From NCBI GenBank assembly GCA_964017045.1, contig OZ024811.1:13784812-13848811 (forward strand): 64,000 bases of DNA, read 5' to 3'. The DNA comes from Omphiscola glabra. Its lineage: Eukaryota > Mollusca > Gastropoda > Lymnaeidae. Shown piece by piece: positions 60,801 to 64,000 of the stretch (position 1 is the first letter of the stretch; each line of letters opens with the position of its first letter). The notes beneath the pieces were generated by a model, which ran no database searches, was not told where the DNA came from, and saw nothing but the letters and a program-made list of their open reading frames with translations. The translations under genes were made by a program, and so were the position numbers.

Positions 60801-62002
60801 GTTCTTGCATGCTGGTGCATCGCTGTAGGCGATATCTAGGCCACGTACCATCAGACTTCTAAGATTCACACCAAACTTCTAAGATTCACATCAAACTTCT
60901 AAGATTCACATCAAACTTCTAAGATTCACATCAAACTTCTAAGATTCACATCAAACTTCTAAGATTCACACCAAACTTCTAAGATTTACATTAAACTTCT
61001 AAGATTCACATCAAACTTCTAAGATTCACATCAAATTTCTTAGATTCATATCAAACTCACTTGGCGTAGGCCTTCTCAAGTAGCGCTGACCAGAATTCAT
61101 TCTTCGACTTGGAGTGTAGGAAGATAAGCTTGCCGTCTCGAGTCGGCAATCGGTCATCAATGACCACGTCCGTCCATTGCCCATAGCGCCAGAACTGGAA
61201 GCGGAATATACCGGCATAGGGATTGTTATCGCTGAACTCCTGGGTGTTGACATCTGGGATGACCTGGCAGATGAAACAAGACAGATTTAATTCCAAAATT
61301 GTGACTTCAAGGAATTCAAATGCTGCGTTAAATTACAATTTTCTAAGGTATACTTAAAAAAAATAAATCAAATTAAGTTTAGGGGAACTTTCCAAGGTTT
61401 ACATTGTTTGATAGTTAAAGGTTTAAAAAGTGATTTAATGTCAACACGGATGTTCCAGAGTTGACGCGAGTGTTCCAACGCTTTGTTGATTGCTCTTAAG
61501 TTAACATGAATGATCCAAATTTTACGTGATTGCTCCAAAAGTGTTGATGATTGTTCTTTTAGGTTAACATGGATATTCCAAAGTTGACATAAGTGCTCCG
61601 AAGCTTAGTTGATTGCACTTAAGGTTAACATGGATATTCAAAATTTTACACGATTACTCCAAGGCTTAAGGGATTGTTCTTAAGTTGACATGTCTATTTC
61701 AGTGTTGACATGAGTTCTCCAAAGCTTACATGAATTATCCAAATTTCGTTCAATGTTCCACAATTTACGCGAACGTCCCAAATTTCACACGAACGGTCAA
61801 AAGTTTTAGATATATGTTTCATGGTTTAGATTTAGGTTGCATAGCTTACAAGAACGCTCACAGAGTTTACCTTTTGCCATAGTTTCTGTTCGTGGGCCAG
61901 GGCCGTGCAGGCCGTGATGAACCACGTGTTCTTGTGGTCGCCAGTGACCAGGTCATCACAGGTCGCGCCATCAACGATGAGTCGGGGTGCCTTGCAGATT
62001 TC
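36937..62002 (-). CDS. Calpain-5/6-like (TRA-3 class) calpain, probable pseudoprotease; 5' partial, 15 exons
   Basis: Exons in transcript order: 61871-62002, 61061-61263, 56520-56584, 54904-54961, 54597-54663, 53211-53282, 51555-51670, 50752-50829, 50147-50327, 48673-48795, 47500-47696, 43161-43276, 40950-41086, 39178-39238, 36937-37064 (stop TAA). Phases agree at every join; 577 aa. Human CAPN5 is about 640 aa, so roughly 55-60 N-terminal residues are missing, probably upstream. Core PC1: [46 protein letters not shown]2: [11 protein letters not shown] (catalytic His, residue 193) and [16 protein letters not shown] (catalytic Asn, 224). Then the C2-like middle domain ([24 protein letters not shown]) and C-terminal C2 domain ([15 protein letters not shown]). 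No EF hands, as in CAPN5/6. The active-site block has Thr (26) where the nucleophile Cys belongs. Calpains are cytosolic calcium-regulated cysteine proteases; inactive CAPN6-type members have structural roles. Confidence 0.93.
37430..37945. repeat. About 42-bp minisatellite
   Basis: Roughly twelve imperfect units of CTACTGTACAGCTATAGATA plus AACCTACTGATCTCGCCATA, with extra ACTGAACTGATC insertions. It lies in the last calpain-gene intron, about 370 bp upstream of the final acceptor. Confidence 0.9.
39178..39238 (-). CDS. Calpain-like gene exon 14
   Basis: 61-bp exon between CTCTCTTTCAG and a GTAAGT donor, encoding [20 protein letters not shown]. It bridges PIIVE of the previous exon to the C2-domain 'FLGQ' motif of the family. 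Short, but phase and homology fit on both sides. Confidence 0.88.
39540..39890. repeat. Two short tandem arrays
   Basis: 39,560-39,605: a GATACATGATATAT microarray. 39,715-39,890: about seven units of TCTGATATTATCCTGATTTTACT (23-24 bp). Both lie in the intron between calpain exons 13 and 14. Confidence 0.85.
39885..39995 (+). repeat. Fragment of the GAGGAAGGC..GGCCGAAAC family
   Basis: Contains GGAGGAAGGCTTTCGGCC followed by GAAACATCC, matching the core of the pair at 29.9 kb. The GC-paired stem AAGGC/GGCC-loop is better kept here than in the intron-5 copies. Confidence 0.55.
40071..40263. mobile_element. hAT-like MITE with 8-bp duplication
   Basis: 193-bp element from CAGCGGTTCTCAGCCTG to GGTTTAGAACCACTG. 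Flanks CCCTAGGT and CCCTAAGT match at seven of eight positions, the hAT target-site signature. The interior shares GGTCGAAC and GTCGCGGC blocks with the elements at 13.2 and 17.0 kb, plus a G-rich tract. Confidence 0.88.
40380..40705 (+). repeat. Dispersed repeat family C, copy 1
   Basis: Ordered blocks shared with 47.74-48.03 kb: GTTGCCGATGACAACACATT (there GTTGTTGATGACAACCCCTT), TTCTAT, TTTCATGAAGTAAAATTCC, GAGATTCTTAAAAATGCCGC and GTGCGTTT. Each copy has a pyrimidine-rich C tract in the middle. Family unidentified. Confidence 0.7.
40950..41086 (-). CDS. Calpain-like gene exon 13 (C2 domain)
   Basis: Acceptor CCGCCCAG and donor GAG/GTAAGG. Encodes [19 protein letters not shown], then [16 protein letters not shown] and LPIIVE. 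This aligns with the C-terminal C2 domain of CAPN5/6 ('YVIIKCEG..KV.S..QK', 'FYR+...PI.V.V'). Confidence 0.93.
41280..41635. repeat. 89-bp minisatellite
   Basis: Four units of exactly 89 bp (starts 41280, 41369, 41458, 41547) with GATGTAGATCTGAGTGATAT and AGCGACCGTCAGTAGTCTAC. The last unit diverges. It lies about 190 bp upstream of calpain exon 13. Confidence 0.95.
41640..41835. repeat. Degenerate about 40-bp array
   Basis: About four or five divergent units combining TACCCTTAAAATCATGTA, a short variable stretch and GCTTCATAGA. Confidence 0.7.
41923..42525. repeat. 18-bp minisatellite encoding (SSSLDL)n on the plus strand
   Basis: About 33 units of AGTAGCAGCCTTGACTTG. The period is a multiple of three, so an open frame of 287 codons exists on the plus strand (41,923-42,786). 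Up to about 42,230 the units read GTAGCAGCC; after that nearly all read GCAGCAGCC, showing two separate expansion waves. It sits in a calpain-gene intron on the opposite strand and is judged non-coding. Confidence 0.93.
42560..42815 (+). repeat. Dispersed repeat family B, copy 2
   Basis: Plus-strand copy of the family at 12.6 kb: GCGTTCCACGTCTCGGGAA, AGAGTTCTGTCTTCTC and TTAGATGAGTTGCCGTCCAAGG. A GT dinucleotide run (42,642-42,662) is specific to this copy. Flanks the 18-bp array directly. Confidence 0.7.
43161..43276 (-). CDS. Calpain-like gene exon 12
   Basis: Acceptor GTTGTTGCGCAG, donor GGAG/GTGAGA. Encodes [20 protein letters not shown] and [15 protein letters not shown], matching the CAPN5/6 linker 'REL.LD.P...C....GYP.LVTQ..V' before the C2 domain. 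Confidence 0.92.
43732..44037. mobile_element. Foldback MITE, family A, copy 2
   Basis: Same structure as the 1.08-kb copy: TACCGGAAATTTGTTTGAAA at the left and the inverse CAAATTTCCGGATG at the right, with a central TTTTAAACGCACTATACTAT. Flanks ATCCTATTTTAGCAATGGT and ATCCTCTTTTTAGCAATAGT look like a diverged long target duplication. Confidence 0.8.
44791..44942. mobile_element. hAT MITE (CAGTGGCGTAAC ends), copy 1
   Basis: 152-bp element, CAGTGGCGTAACAACGG to CAGTTACGCCTCTG, flanked by a perfect 8-bp duplication CTGGCATG (44783-44790 and 44943-44950). Interior has GGGCGCC palindromes. The second copy, inverted, is at 62,067-62,228. Confidence 0.93.
44946..45358. repeat. 24-bp minisatellite abutting a hAT MITE
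   Basis: About 17 units of GATCCACAGCACAAAACTTA plus TCCT, variants CAGTAC, CCGCAC and AAGGTAC. It begins inside the right-hand target duplication of the MITE at 44,791-44,942. Long ORFs in several frames are artefacts of a stop-free 24-bp unit. Confidence 0.94.
45725..46155. repeat. 20-bp minisatellite
   Basis: About 21 imperfect units of AAGTAGCATAAATGTTGTCT, well diverged at both ends. Confidence 0.92.
46200..46335. repeat. Possible decayed hAT-type element
   Basis: GC-rich block with ACTACGGCCCGCGGGCCAGA, similar in style to hAT elements with GGCCCGCGGGCC ends; boundaries not defined. Confidence 0.3.
46370..46572. repeat. 50-bp minisatellite
   Basis: Four units of about 50 bp: CACTATAAATGAGATATGTG, CAGTGTGTATAGAATTCGTT, CATTTTTCCC. 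Confidence 0.92.
46900..47125. repeat. (ATCC)n-type microsatellite
   Basis: Imperfect CATC/CACC/CGTC tetranucleotide tract of about 220 bp. It stays open in several frames (WMDG-type or HPSI-type peptides), which are artefacts. Confidence 0.95.
47345..47505 (-). repeat. About 36-bp repeat carrying copies of the exon-11 donor
   Basis: On the minus strand the exon 11 end CCAATGCAAG/GTAAATC is followed by CCGTGCAAG/GTAATC about 36 bp later, then CGTGCTAAGTAAGTGC and AGTGTTAAGTAAGTGC at similar spacing. The units share the pattern CACTGGCCTCACCCAGTCAC (plus strand). So the array grew from the splice donor and its flank. Confidence 0.8.
47500..47696 (-). CDS. Calpain-like gene exon 11 (C2-like middle domain)
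   Basis: Acceptor GATTGACAG, donor GCAAG/GTAAAT. Encodes [34 protein letters not shown] and [16 protein letters not shown]. In CAPN5 the matching segment reads 'VE.NR.YR...', 'G.YVI.P', 'GEFLLR.FT'. Confidence 0.93.
47740..48030 (+). repeat. Dispersed repeat family C, copy 2
   Basis: Diverged copy of the family at 40.38 kb (ACTCGTTGTTGATGACAACC, TTCTATAA, TTTCATGAAATAAAAATTTC, GACATTCTTAAAAATTGCGC). Confidence 0.7.
48290..48492 (+). pseudogene. 3' end of a non-LTR retrotransposon with (ATG)n tail
   Basis: The plus strand encodes [20 protein letters not shown], then [18 protein letters not shown]. This is the conserved tail seen at the end of many LINE reverse-transcriptase proteins ('RRWEDNI..WTGL...DA.R.A.DR..WR.IV'). 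A stretch with GGCGCCCC and GGTCCAAGGACTAAGGGACA precedes a (GATGAT)n tail, typical of 5'-truncated insertions. It lies in the intron between calpain exons 10 and 11. A second copy is at 52.17-52.29 kb. Confidence 0.75.
48673..48795 (-). CDS. Calpain-like gene exon 10
   Basis: Acceptor TATCCACCAG, donor ATTAAG/GTCAGTG. 41 codons: [20 protein letters not shown], then [11 protein letters not shown]. Family match: 'NPQY.F.V..PED.V...LQQRD' and 'IGF.I.KVE'. Confidence 0.93.
48786..48965 (-). repeat. About 53-bp repeat carrying copies of the exon-10 3' splice site
   Basis: Four units. In the minus-strand sense each contains CCAG followed by the first bases of exon 10: CCAG/TATGTGTTTGA (real), CCAG/TATGTGTTTCA, CCAG/AATGTGTTTGA and CCAG/GTTGTGTATGA. 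The rest of the unit is intronic (plus strand ACCTTAACTTTTGTTACATT). The exon start and acceptor have thus been copied backwards into the intron three times. Confidence 0.85.
49838..50160 (-). repeat. 28-34-bp repeat carrying copies of the exon-9 donor
   Basis: About ten units whose minus-strand core is CTGAGCAACCCCCAG/GTACGC. The exon-proximal one, ending at 50,147, is the true exon end (codons for S-N-P-Q). Behind it, eight more AGGTAC junctions follow at about 28-34-bp spacing, the furthest near 49,862. Reading past the first donor gives VRSRWF and a stop, so use of later donors would truncate the protein. Confidence 0.88.
50147..50327 (-). CDS. Calpain-like gene exon 9
   Basis: Acceptor CTCACGACAG, donor CCCCCAG/GTACGC. 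Encodes [43 protein letters not shown]. This spans the end of the protease core ('M(S/T)F.DF...F') and the first strand of the C2-like middle domain ('GGC.N..DTF..NPQ'). Confidence 0.92.
50752..50829 (-). CDS. Calpain-like gene exon 8
   Basis: Acceptor TTTCATTTCAG, donor GAGTTTTG/GTATGT. Encodes [12 protein letters not shown], then KFGLDGEF. Ends in phase 2; joined to exon 9 the next codon is TGT (Cys), where calpains have an almost invariant Trp (DGEFW). Confidence 0.9.
51555..51670 (-). CDS. Calpain-like gene exon 7 (catalytic Asn)
   Basis: Acceptor GTTTTTTCAG, donor GATGG/GTAAGA. Encodes [10 protein letters not shown], then [16 protein letters not shown] and TGPWSD. The N of RLFNPWG is the calpain catalytic Asn, and it is retained. 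Confidence 0.94.
52170..52295 (+). pseudogene. Second copy of the LINE 3' end
   Basis: GGCGATGCTGTGCGAAGTGC, then GAATGGAGGAGGATAGTTTT and CATCTGTGGCGCCCC, parallel to 48.35-48.45 kb, with a (GTAGAT)n-like tail. Contains an in-frame TAG after the 'RSAENR' equivalent, so it is dead. Confidence 0.7.
52480..52590 (-). repeat. Copy of the hammerhead-like dispersed family
   Basis: Minus strand reads CTTCTTTTATCCTGCC, AAATGAGGCCTTCAGCC, GAAACGTCC, then GGTCCTGTCTTTATATTTCA. Of the copies in this window it best keeps the GAAACGTCC side of the core. Confidence 0.65.
53076..53210. repeat. ACAACGAGCA-type repeat next to the exon-6 donor
   Basis: Irregular repeat of CAACGAGCAACACAA and CACGACACAA, ending about one base pair from the donor of calpain exon 6. 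The donor itself (ATG/GTCGGT) is weak. Confidence 0.75.
53211..53282 (-). CDS. Calpain-like gene exon 6 (catalytic His)
   Basis: Acceptor CTCACCACAG. 24 codons: [20 protein letters not shown], then [15 protein letters not shown] matches the family 'GL(V/L)KGH.Y..T', so the catalytic His (residue 193) is retained. Donor chosen as ATG/GTCGGT because it alone keeps phase 0 into exon 7 (IKEIEV); it is a poor match to consensus. Confidence 0.88.
53717..54592 (-). repeat. 28-bp minisatellite adjoining the exon-5 donor
   Basis: About 31 units of GTGATTTACTTGTGAGAGTG plus ACTGTCAC. On the minus strand units read CTCACAAGTAAATCAC or, in many units near the exon, CTCACAG/GTAAATCAC, which resembles a 5' splice site. 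The real donor is CAGT/GTAAGTAAATCACC, so the unit contains a copy of the donor flank. Confidence 0.93.
54597..54663 (-). CDS. Calpain-like gene exon 5
   Basis: Acceptor TTTTTCCCCCCAG, donor CATCAGT/GTAAGT. Encodes [20 protein letters not shown] plus IS, matching 'LF..+.K.....G.LI..SI' of CAPN5/6. Confidence 0.9.
54736..54800. repeat. (TA)n microsatellite
   Basis: About 31 TA dinucleotides, in the intron between calpain exons 4 and 5. Confidence 0.97.
54904..54961 (-). CDS. Calpain-like gene exon 4
   Basis: Acceptor TATTCCTGTAG, donor GCTCT/GTGAGTG. Encodes [18 protein letters not shown] between DFTGG and DFFFKKL, the same place as 'GVSEPIDLTEGD' in CAPN5. Confidence 0.9.
55005..55375. repeat. 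About 41-bp minisatellite interrupted by a hAT MITE
   Basis: Degenerate units with CAGGACCTCACAAAGCCGTA and GAGGACCTTTACA from about 55,010 to 55,152, resuming at 55,340-55,370 after the MITE. Confidence 0.85.
55153..55339. mobile_element. hAT MITE (CAGGGCCGAC ends)
   Basis: 187-bp element, CAGGGCCGAC to GTCGGCCCTG, with a perfect 8-bp target duplication CCGACAGG (55145-55152 and 55340-55347). It has inserted into a unit of the surrounding minisatellite, so it is younger than that array. Confidence 0.94.
56520..56584 (-). CDS. Calpain-like gene exon 3
   Basis: Acceptor TTGTCAACAG, donor CACAG/GTGAG. Encodes [20 protein letters not shown] and T, matching '[17 protein letters not shown]'. It begins with the third base of the Lys codon ending KAYAK. 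Confidence 0.93.
56585..56755 (-). repeat. 39-bp repeat built on the exon-3 3' splice site
   Basis: Four units of 39 bp starting at the intron's last base (plus strand CTGTTGACAACATTGACAC). On the minus strand each ends CAACAG or CAACGG followed by GT. Units starting with CTGTTG (about 56,702 and 56,741) preserve an AG; the two middle units changed it to GG. Confidence 0.88.
56965..57080. repeat. 30-bp minisatellite
   Basis: Four units of GAACCGGTTGTCGAATTATC plus AAATCCTAGT. Confidence 0.9.
57400..58990 (+). mobile_element. Retroposon-like repeat with long composite microsatellite tail
   Basis: Begins near AACTAGCGAGAACCCGGCAT and includes repeated sub-blocks (GATTGAT..ATCCACA, then CCGGCCC or CCGGTCCC with AAACGGAATATT, and ATGGTATAGGAACGCATACG). 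From about 58,180 it runs into (TCTG)n, then (CTAT/CTAC)n, then (ATCC)n, then (TCTG)n to 58,990. A TE end followed by simple repeats fits a retroposon tail, but no coding region identifies the family. Confidence 0.5.
58991..60854. other. Gene-free intron stretch
   Basis: AT-rich part of the large intron between calpain exons 2 and 3. No element or RNA gene recognised. A 98-codon plus-strand ORF at 60,368-60,664 has no known similarity and is not called. Confidence 0.5.
60855..61058 (-). repeat. 20-bp minisatellite abutting the exon-2 donor
   Basis: About ten units of AGAAGTTTGATGTGAATCTT (minus strand). The intron itself begins GTGAGTTTGATATGAATCTA, so the unit is an expanded copy of the first 20 intron bases. 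Confidence 0.94.
61061..61263 (-). CDS. Calpain-like gene exon 2 (PC1 core)
   Basis: Acceptor CATCTGCCAG, donor GCCAA/GTGAGT. Encodes [50 protein letters not shown]. The segment with the strongest resemblance to CAPN5 in the window; it fixes the family. Confidence 0.96.
61440..61868. repeat. Old degenerate array in the exon 1-2 intron
   Basis: Blurred units alternating TTGACATGAGT, CTCCAAAGCTTA, ACATGGATATTCC and TTAAGGTTAACA, with a larger repeat near 120 bp (for example GATTGTTCTTTTAGGTTAAC versus GATTGCACTTAAGGTTAAC). Diverged, so only the general tandem nature is certain. Confidence 0.65.
61871..62002 (-). CDS. Calpain-like gene first visible exon (active-site block, nucleophile lost)
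   Basis: Acceptor TACTGTTCCAAG, donor CAAAAG/GTAAAC; 44 codons. [12 protein letters not shown] aligns with CAPN5 'GICEDPRLFVDG' and [14 protein letters not shown] with 'ACSSLA..ESLWQK'. Between them CAPN5 has HQGQVGNCW but this gene has VTGDHKNTW: Gln to Thr (oxyanion hole) and Cys to Thr (nucleophile). An in-frame TAA 63 bp before the acceptor confirms the exon starts at or after it. Upstream exons are not found in the window. Confidence 0.92.
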
Positions 62003-62066
62003 CTTGGAACAGTAGACATTGGATACAAAACCATTACCAGTGCGTTAATTGTAAGAGTCACCTGGG

Positions 62067-62228
62067 CAGAGGCGTAACTGGGTTTTTGACGCCCTTGGCT
62101 AATTTATTTTTGGCGCCCTTGATAAATTGAAAAATTTAAAAATTAGAGATTAAGCGGCGCCCTTTTGAACTGGCGCAGGCCGGCGCCCTTGGCAACTGCC
62201 CCAATGCCAAGCCGTTGTTACGCCACTG
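62067..62228. mobile_element. hAT MITE (CAGNGGCGTAAC ends), copy 2
   Basis: 162-bp inverted copy of the 44.79-kb element, CAGAGGCGTAACTGGG to GTTACGCCACTG, flanked by CACCTGGG and CACCCGGG (seven of eight identical). It sits 65 bp upstream of the first visible calpain exon. Confidence 0.92.
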
Positions 62229-62273
62229 CACCCGGGTCTGCGATAGGGCTTTAGAAGTAGATCAATGAGATAG

Positions 62274-62345
62274 GAACAACGTGTGTCAATAGAACAACGT
62301 GTGTCAATAGAACAACGTGTGTCAATAGAACAACATGTGCTCAGC
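62274..62345. repeat. 17-bp tandem repeat
   Basis: Four units of AGAACAACGTGTGTCAAT. Confidence 0.9.
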
Positions 62346-62755
62346 TTTAATTACAAGGGAAAATACAAAATGAAAATATTCGGAAAACAAATTCATAAGT
62401 ACAACCAAAAAAAACATGAATACAGTTATAAATTAAATGTACATAATATATGTATAAGTCTTTTCTACATAAAGTGTAACATATACCTAAGACCGAAAGG
62501 AGAAAAATATTAGCATGAGCACGAGTCGCTTATAAAAAAAAACAAAGCTTTTATGCTATTCCCCGATGCAGGGTGTGATCAATAGATCTATTTACCATAA
62601 AAATGACGTATGCATAGTCGGCATATATTTTTTTTATTTAGAGGAGTGCTGACGCTATTATTGGCGATGACGCAACAAGTAAACCACGCTTCAACCATGC
62701 AAACCCTGAATAAGCGTCTGAATTTAAAAAAAAATGTAATTCGGGCCAAAATGGT

Positions 62756-63021
62756 TACCGAAATTTGATCGAAAGAAATATCGTCGACGGAAAATTGATC
62801 GACGGAAATTTGATCGAACGGAAATTTGGTCGAATATTTTTTTCCAGTTCACACGTTAAAATTTTCGTCAAATATCTTTTTGAACGCACTGTACTAAATA
62901 GTATAACGAAATAATGCGTTCAAAAAAGAATTTGAAGCAAAATTTTAACGTGTGGACTGAAAAAATGATTCGACCAAATTTCCGTTCGATCAAATTTCCG
63001 TCGATCAATTTTCCGGATACG
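62756..63021. mobile_element. Foldback MITE, family A, copy 3
   Basis: TACCGAAATTTGATCGAAAG to CAATTTTCCGGATACG, same centre as copy 1 (TTTTTGAACGCACTGTACTA). Flanks GGGCCAAAATGGT and GGCGGAAAATAG are a plausible decayed duplication. A separate 26-bp fragment of the right end (CTTTCGATCAAATTTCCGG plus ATACGG) lies at 63,227-63,252. Confidence 0.78.
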
Positions 63022-63567
63022 GCGGAAAATAGATATATATTTATCTCTCATTAAAAAACATTTCTCTCAGCTTCTTGTATTTTGAAAGGGAAGTTCAATA
63101 ATAACAATAATAATAATAATAATTTAAAAATCAATTAATATAATCAACATATAGCTACATAATTCATTCAAAAATTAAAAAAAAAAAAAAATATATATAT
63201 ATTTGCTGTGAGTGCTTAACGTAAATCTTTCGATCAAATTTCCGGATACGGACTTAAAATGGAGCGTCTCTCAATGATAAAGTGGAACATTCATGATAGA
63301 GAGTTTGACAGTCCCCTTGCCTCGTATTCTCTTAACCAGTTCGATAAAGCGGAGATTCCAGCTAGGCGTAGTAAGGGCGGTCATGAATTCTTCACCAAAA
63401 AAACGCTGGGCTGCCCATGAGCAATTTGAAAAAAAGTCTTGGCTGATATCAGTATTAAAATGACGGAGAGTGAAGCCCGCTAAGTGTTTCCGTAGTGTAC
63501 CGTACAGACGGCAAAGTGACGTGGAGAAAAAACTGTTGCACTACTAGTGGAATGGTCGCGTGATTTG

Positions 63568-63586
63568 GGGGGGGGGGGGGGGGGGC
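63568..63586. repeat. Poly-G tract
   Basis: Run of about 19 G. Runs of 12-22 G or C recur throughout the window. Confidence 0.95.
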
Positions 63587-63629
63587 TTTTGCTTAAAAAA
63601 TTTGTTTTACGGATAGTGGAATGGGCCAT

Positions 63630-63805
63630 TGACAGCATAGTGACATATTGGCGTGTGACTGCATGGGGGCACATTGGCGTGTGACTGCATGGGGACATAT
63701 TGACGTGTGACTGCACGGGGACATATTGGCGTGTGACTCCATGGGACATATTGGCCTGTGACTCCAGTGAGACAATTAGGACTGTGACTCCATGGGAACA
63801 TAGTG
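63630..63805. repeat. 26-bp minisatellite
   Basis: About six units of GACATATTGGCGTGTGACTG plus CATGGG, degrading to the right. Confidence 0.9.
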
Positions 63806-64000
63806 CTTATAGTAAAACTCCGAAAGTATGAGCACTACCTTTCATGACATTATTGATAAACAAGTTGGCATGTCACTGTATCATGTAGTTTTAAACAAAA
63901 TAGCGCCCCCCCCCCCTCACAACATCTTACCTAAACAAAAGAGGGAGGGAATCGGTCAGCATATTCTGTGTAAACACCTTCAGTTATTTACCCTTGTATC

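Noticed and set aside
62003..62070. Extension of the first visible calpain exon upstream to the CCCAG at about 62,062
   Set aside because: The reading frame contains TAA before GGTAATGGT, so the acceptor must be the nearer CCAAG/GAAATC.
1..64000. tRNA, rRNA or other structured RNA genes
   Set aside because: I scanned for paired A and B boxes and conserved rRNA blocks and saw no convincing case; a tRNA or Rfam scan would settle this.

Overview
The window is nuclear DNA from an animal, not a microbe. It is AT-rich and almost gene-free by ORF length. Its two recognisable genes are split into many short exons with GT-AG introns, and the rest is tandem arrays, miniature transposons and retroelement relics. 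Protein similarity plus the repeat-heavy landscape fit a lophotrochozoan, most likely a mollusc, but that placement is an inference.

Layout. 1-25,000: no supported host gene. This part holds minisatellites (a 43-bp array at 3.77-4.71 kb and a large 25/50-bp higher-order array at 14.02-16.15 kb), foldback and hAT-like MITEs, and a SAP-domain relic near 20 kb. 26,856-33,800 (+): a complete HMG20A/HMG20B-type gene with nine exons and a predicted product of 333 aa in its shortest form. 33,800-36,930: an AT-rich stretch between convergent genes. 36,937-62,002 (-): fifteen exons of a calpain-5/6 (TRA-3 class) gene, 577 codons up to a proper stop, with only the N-terminal 55-60 residues missing, probably beyond the window. 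Its introns hold most of the remaining repeats. 62,003-64,000: hAT and foldback MITEs and a 26-bp array.

The HMG20 protein is a chromatin factor of the LSD1-CoREST type, with an HMG box followed by a coiled coil. The calpain keeps the family's domain order, ending in a C2-like domain, and keeps the catalytic His and Asn. Its active-site block has lost the Cys nucleophile and the oxyanion Gln, so it is probably a pseudoprotease. The two genes lie tail to tail; nothing suggests a shared pathway.

The most unusual signal is that about nine exon-intron junctions in these two genes abut, or are themselves copied into, tandem repeats. One HMG20 exon end is triplicated so that three in-phase 5' splice sites lie in a row. 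One calpain 5' splice site has eight decoy copies behind it, and one calpain 3' splice site is copied three more times in its intron. I call these splice-junction-anchored minisatellites. They could be a source of splice variation or intron change.
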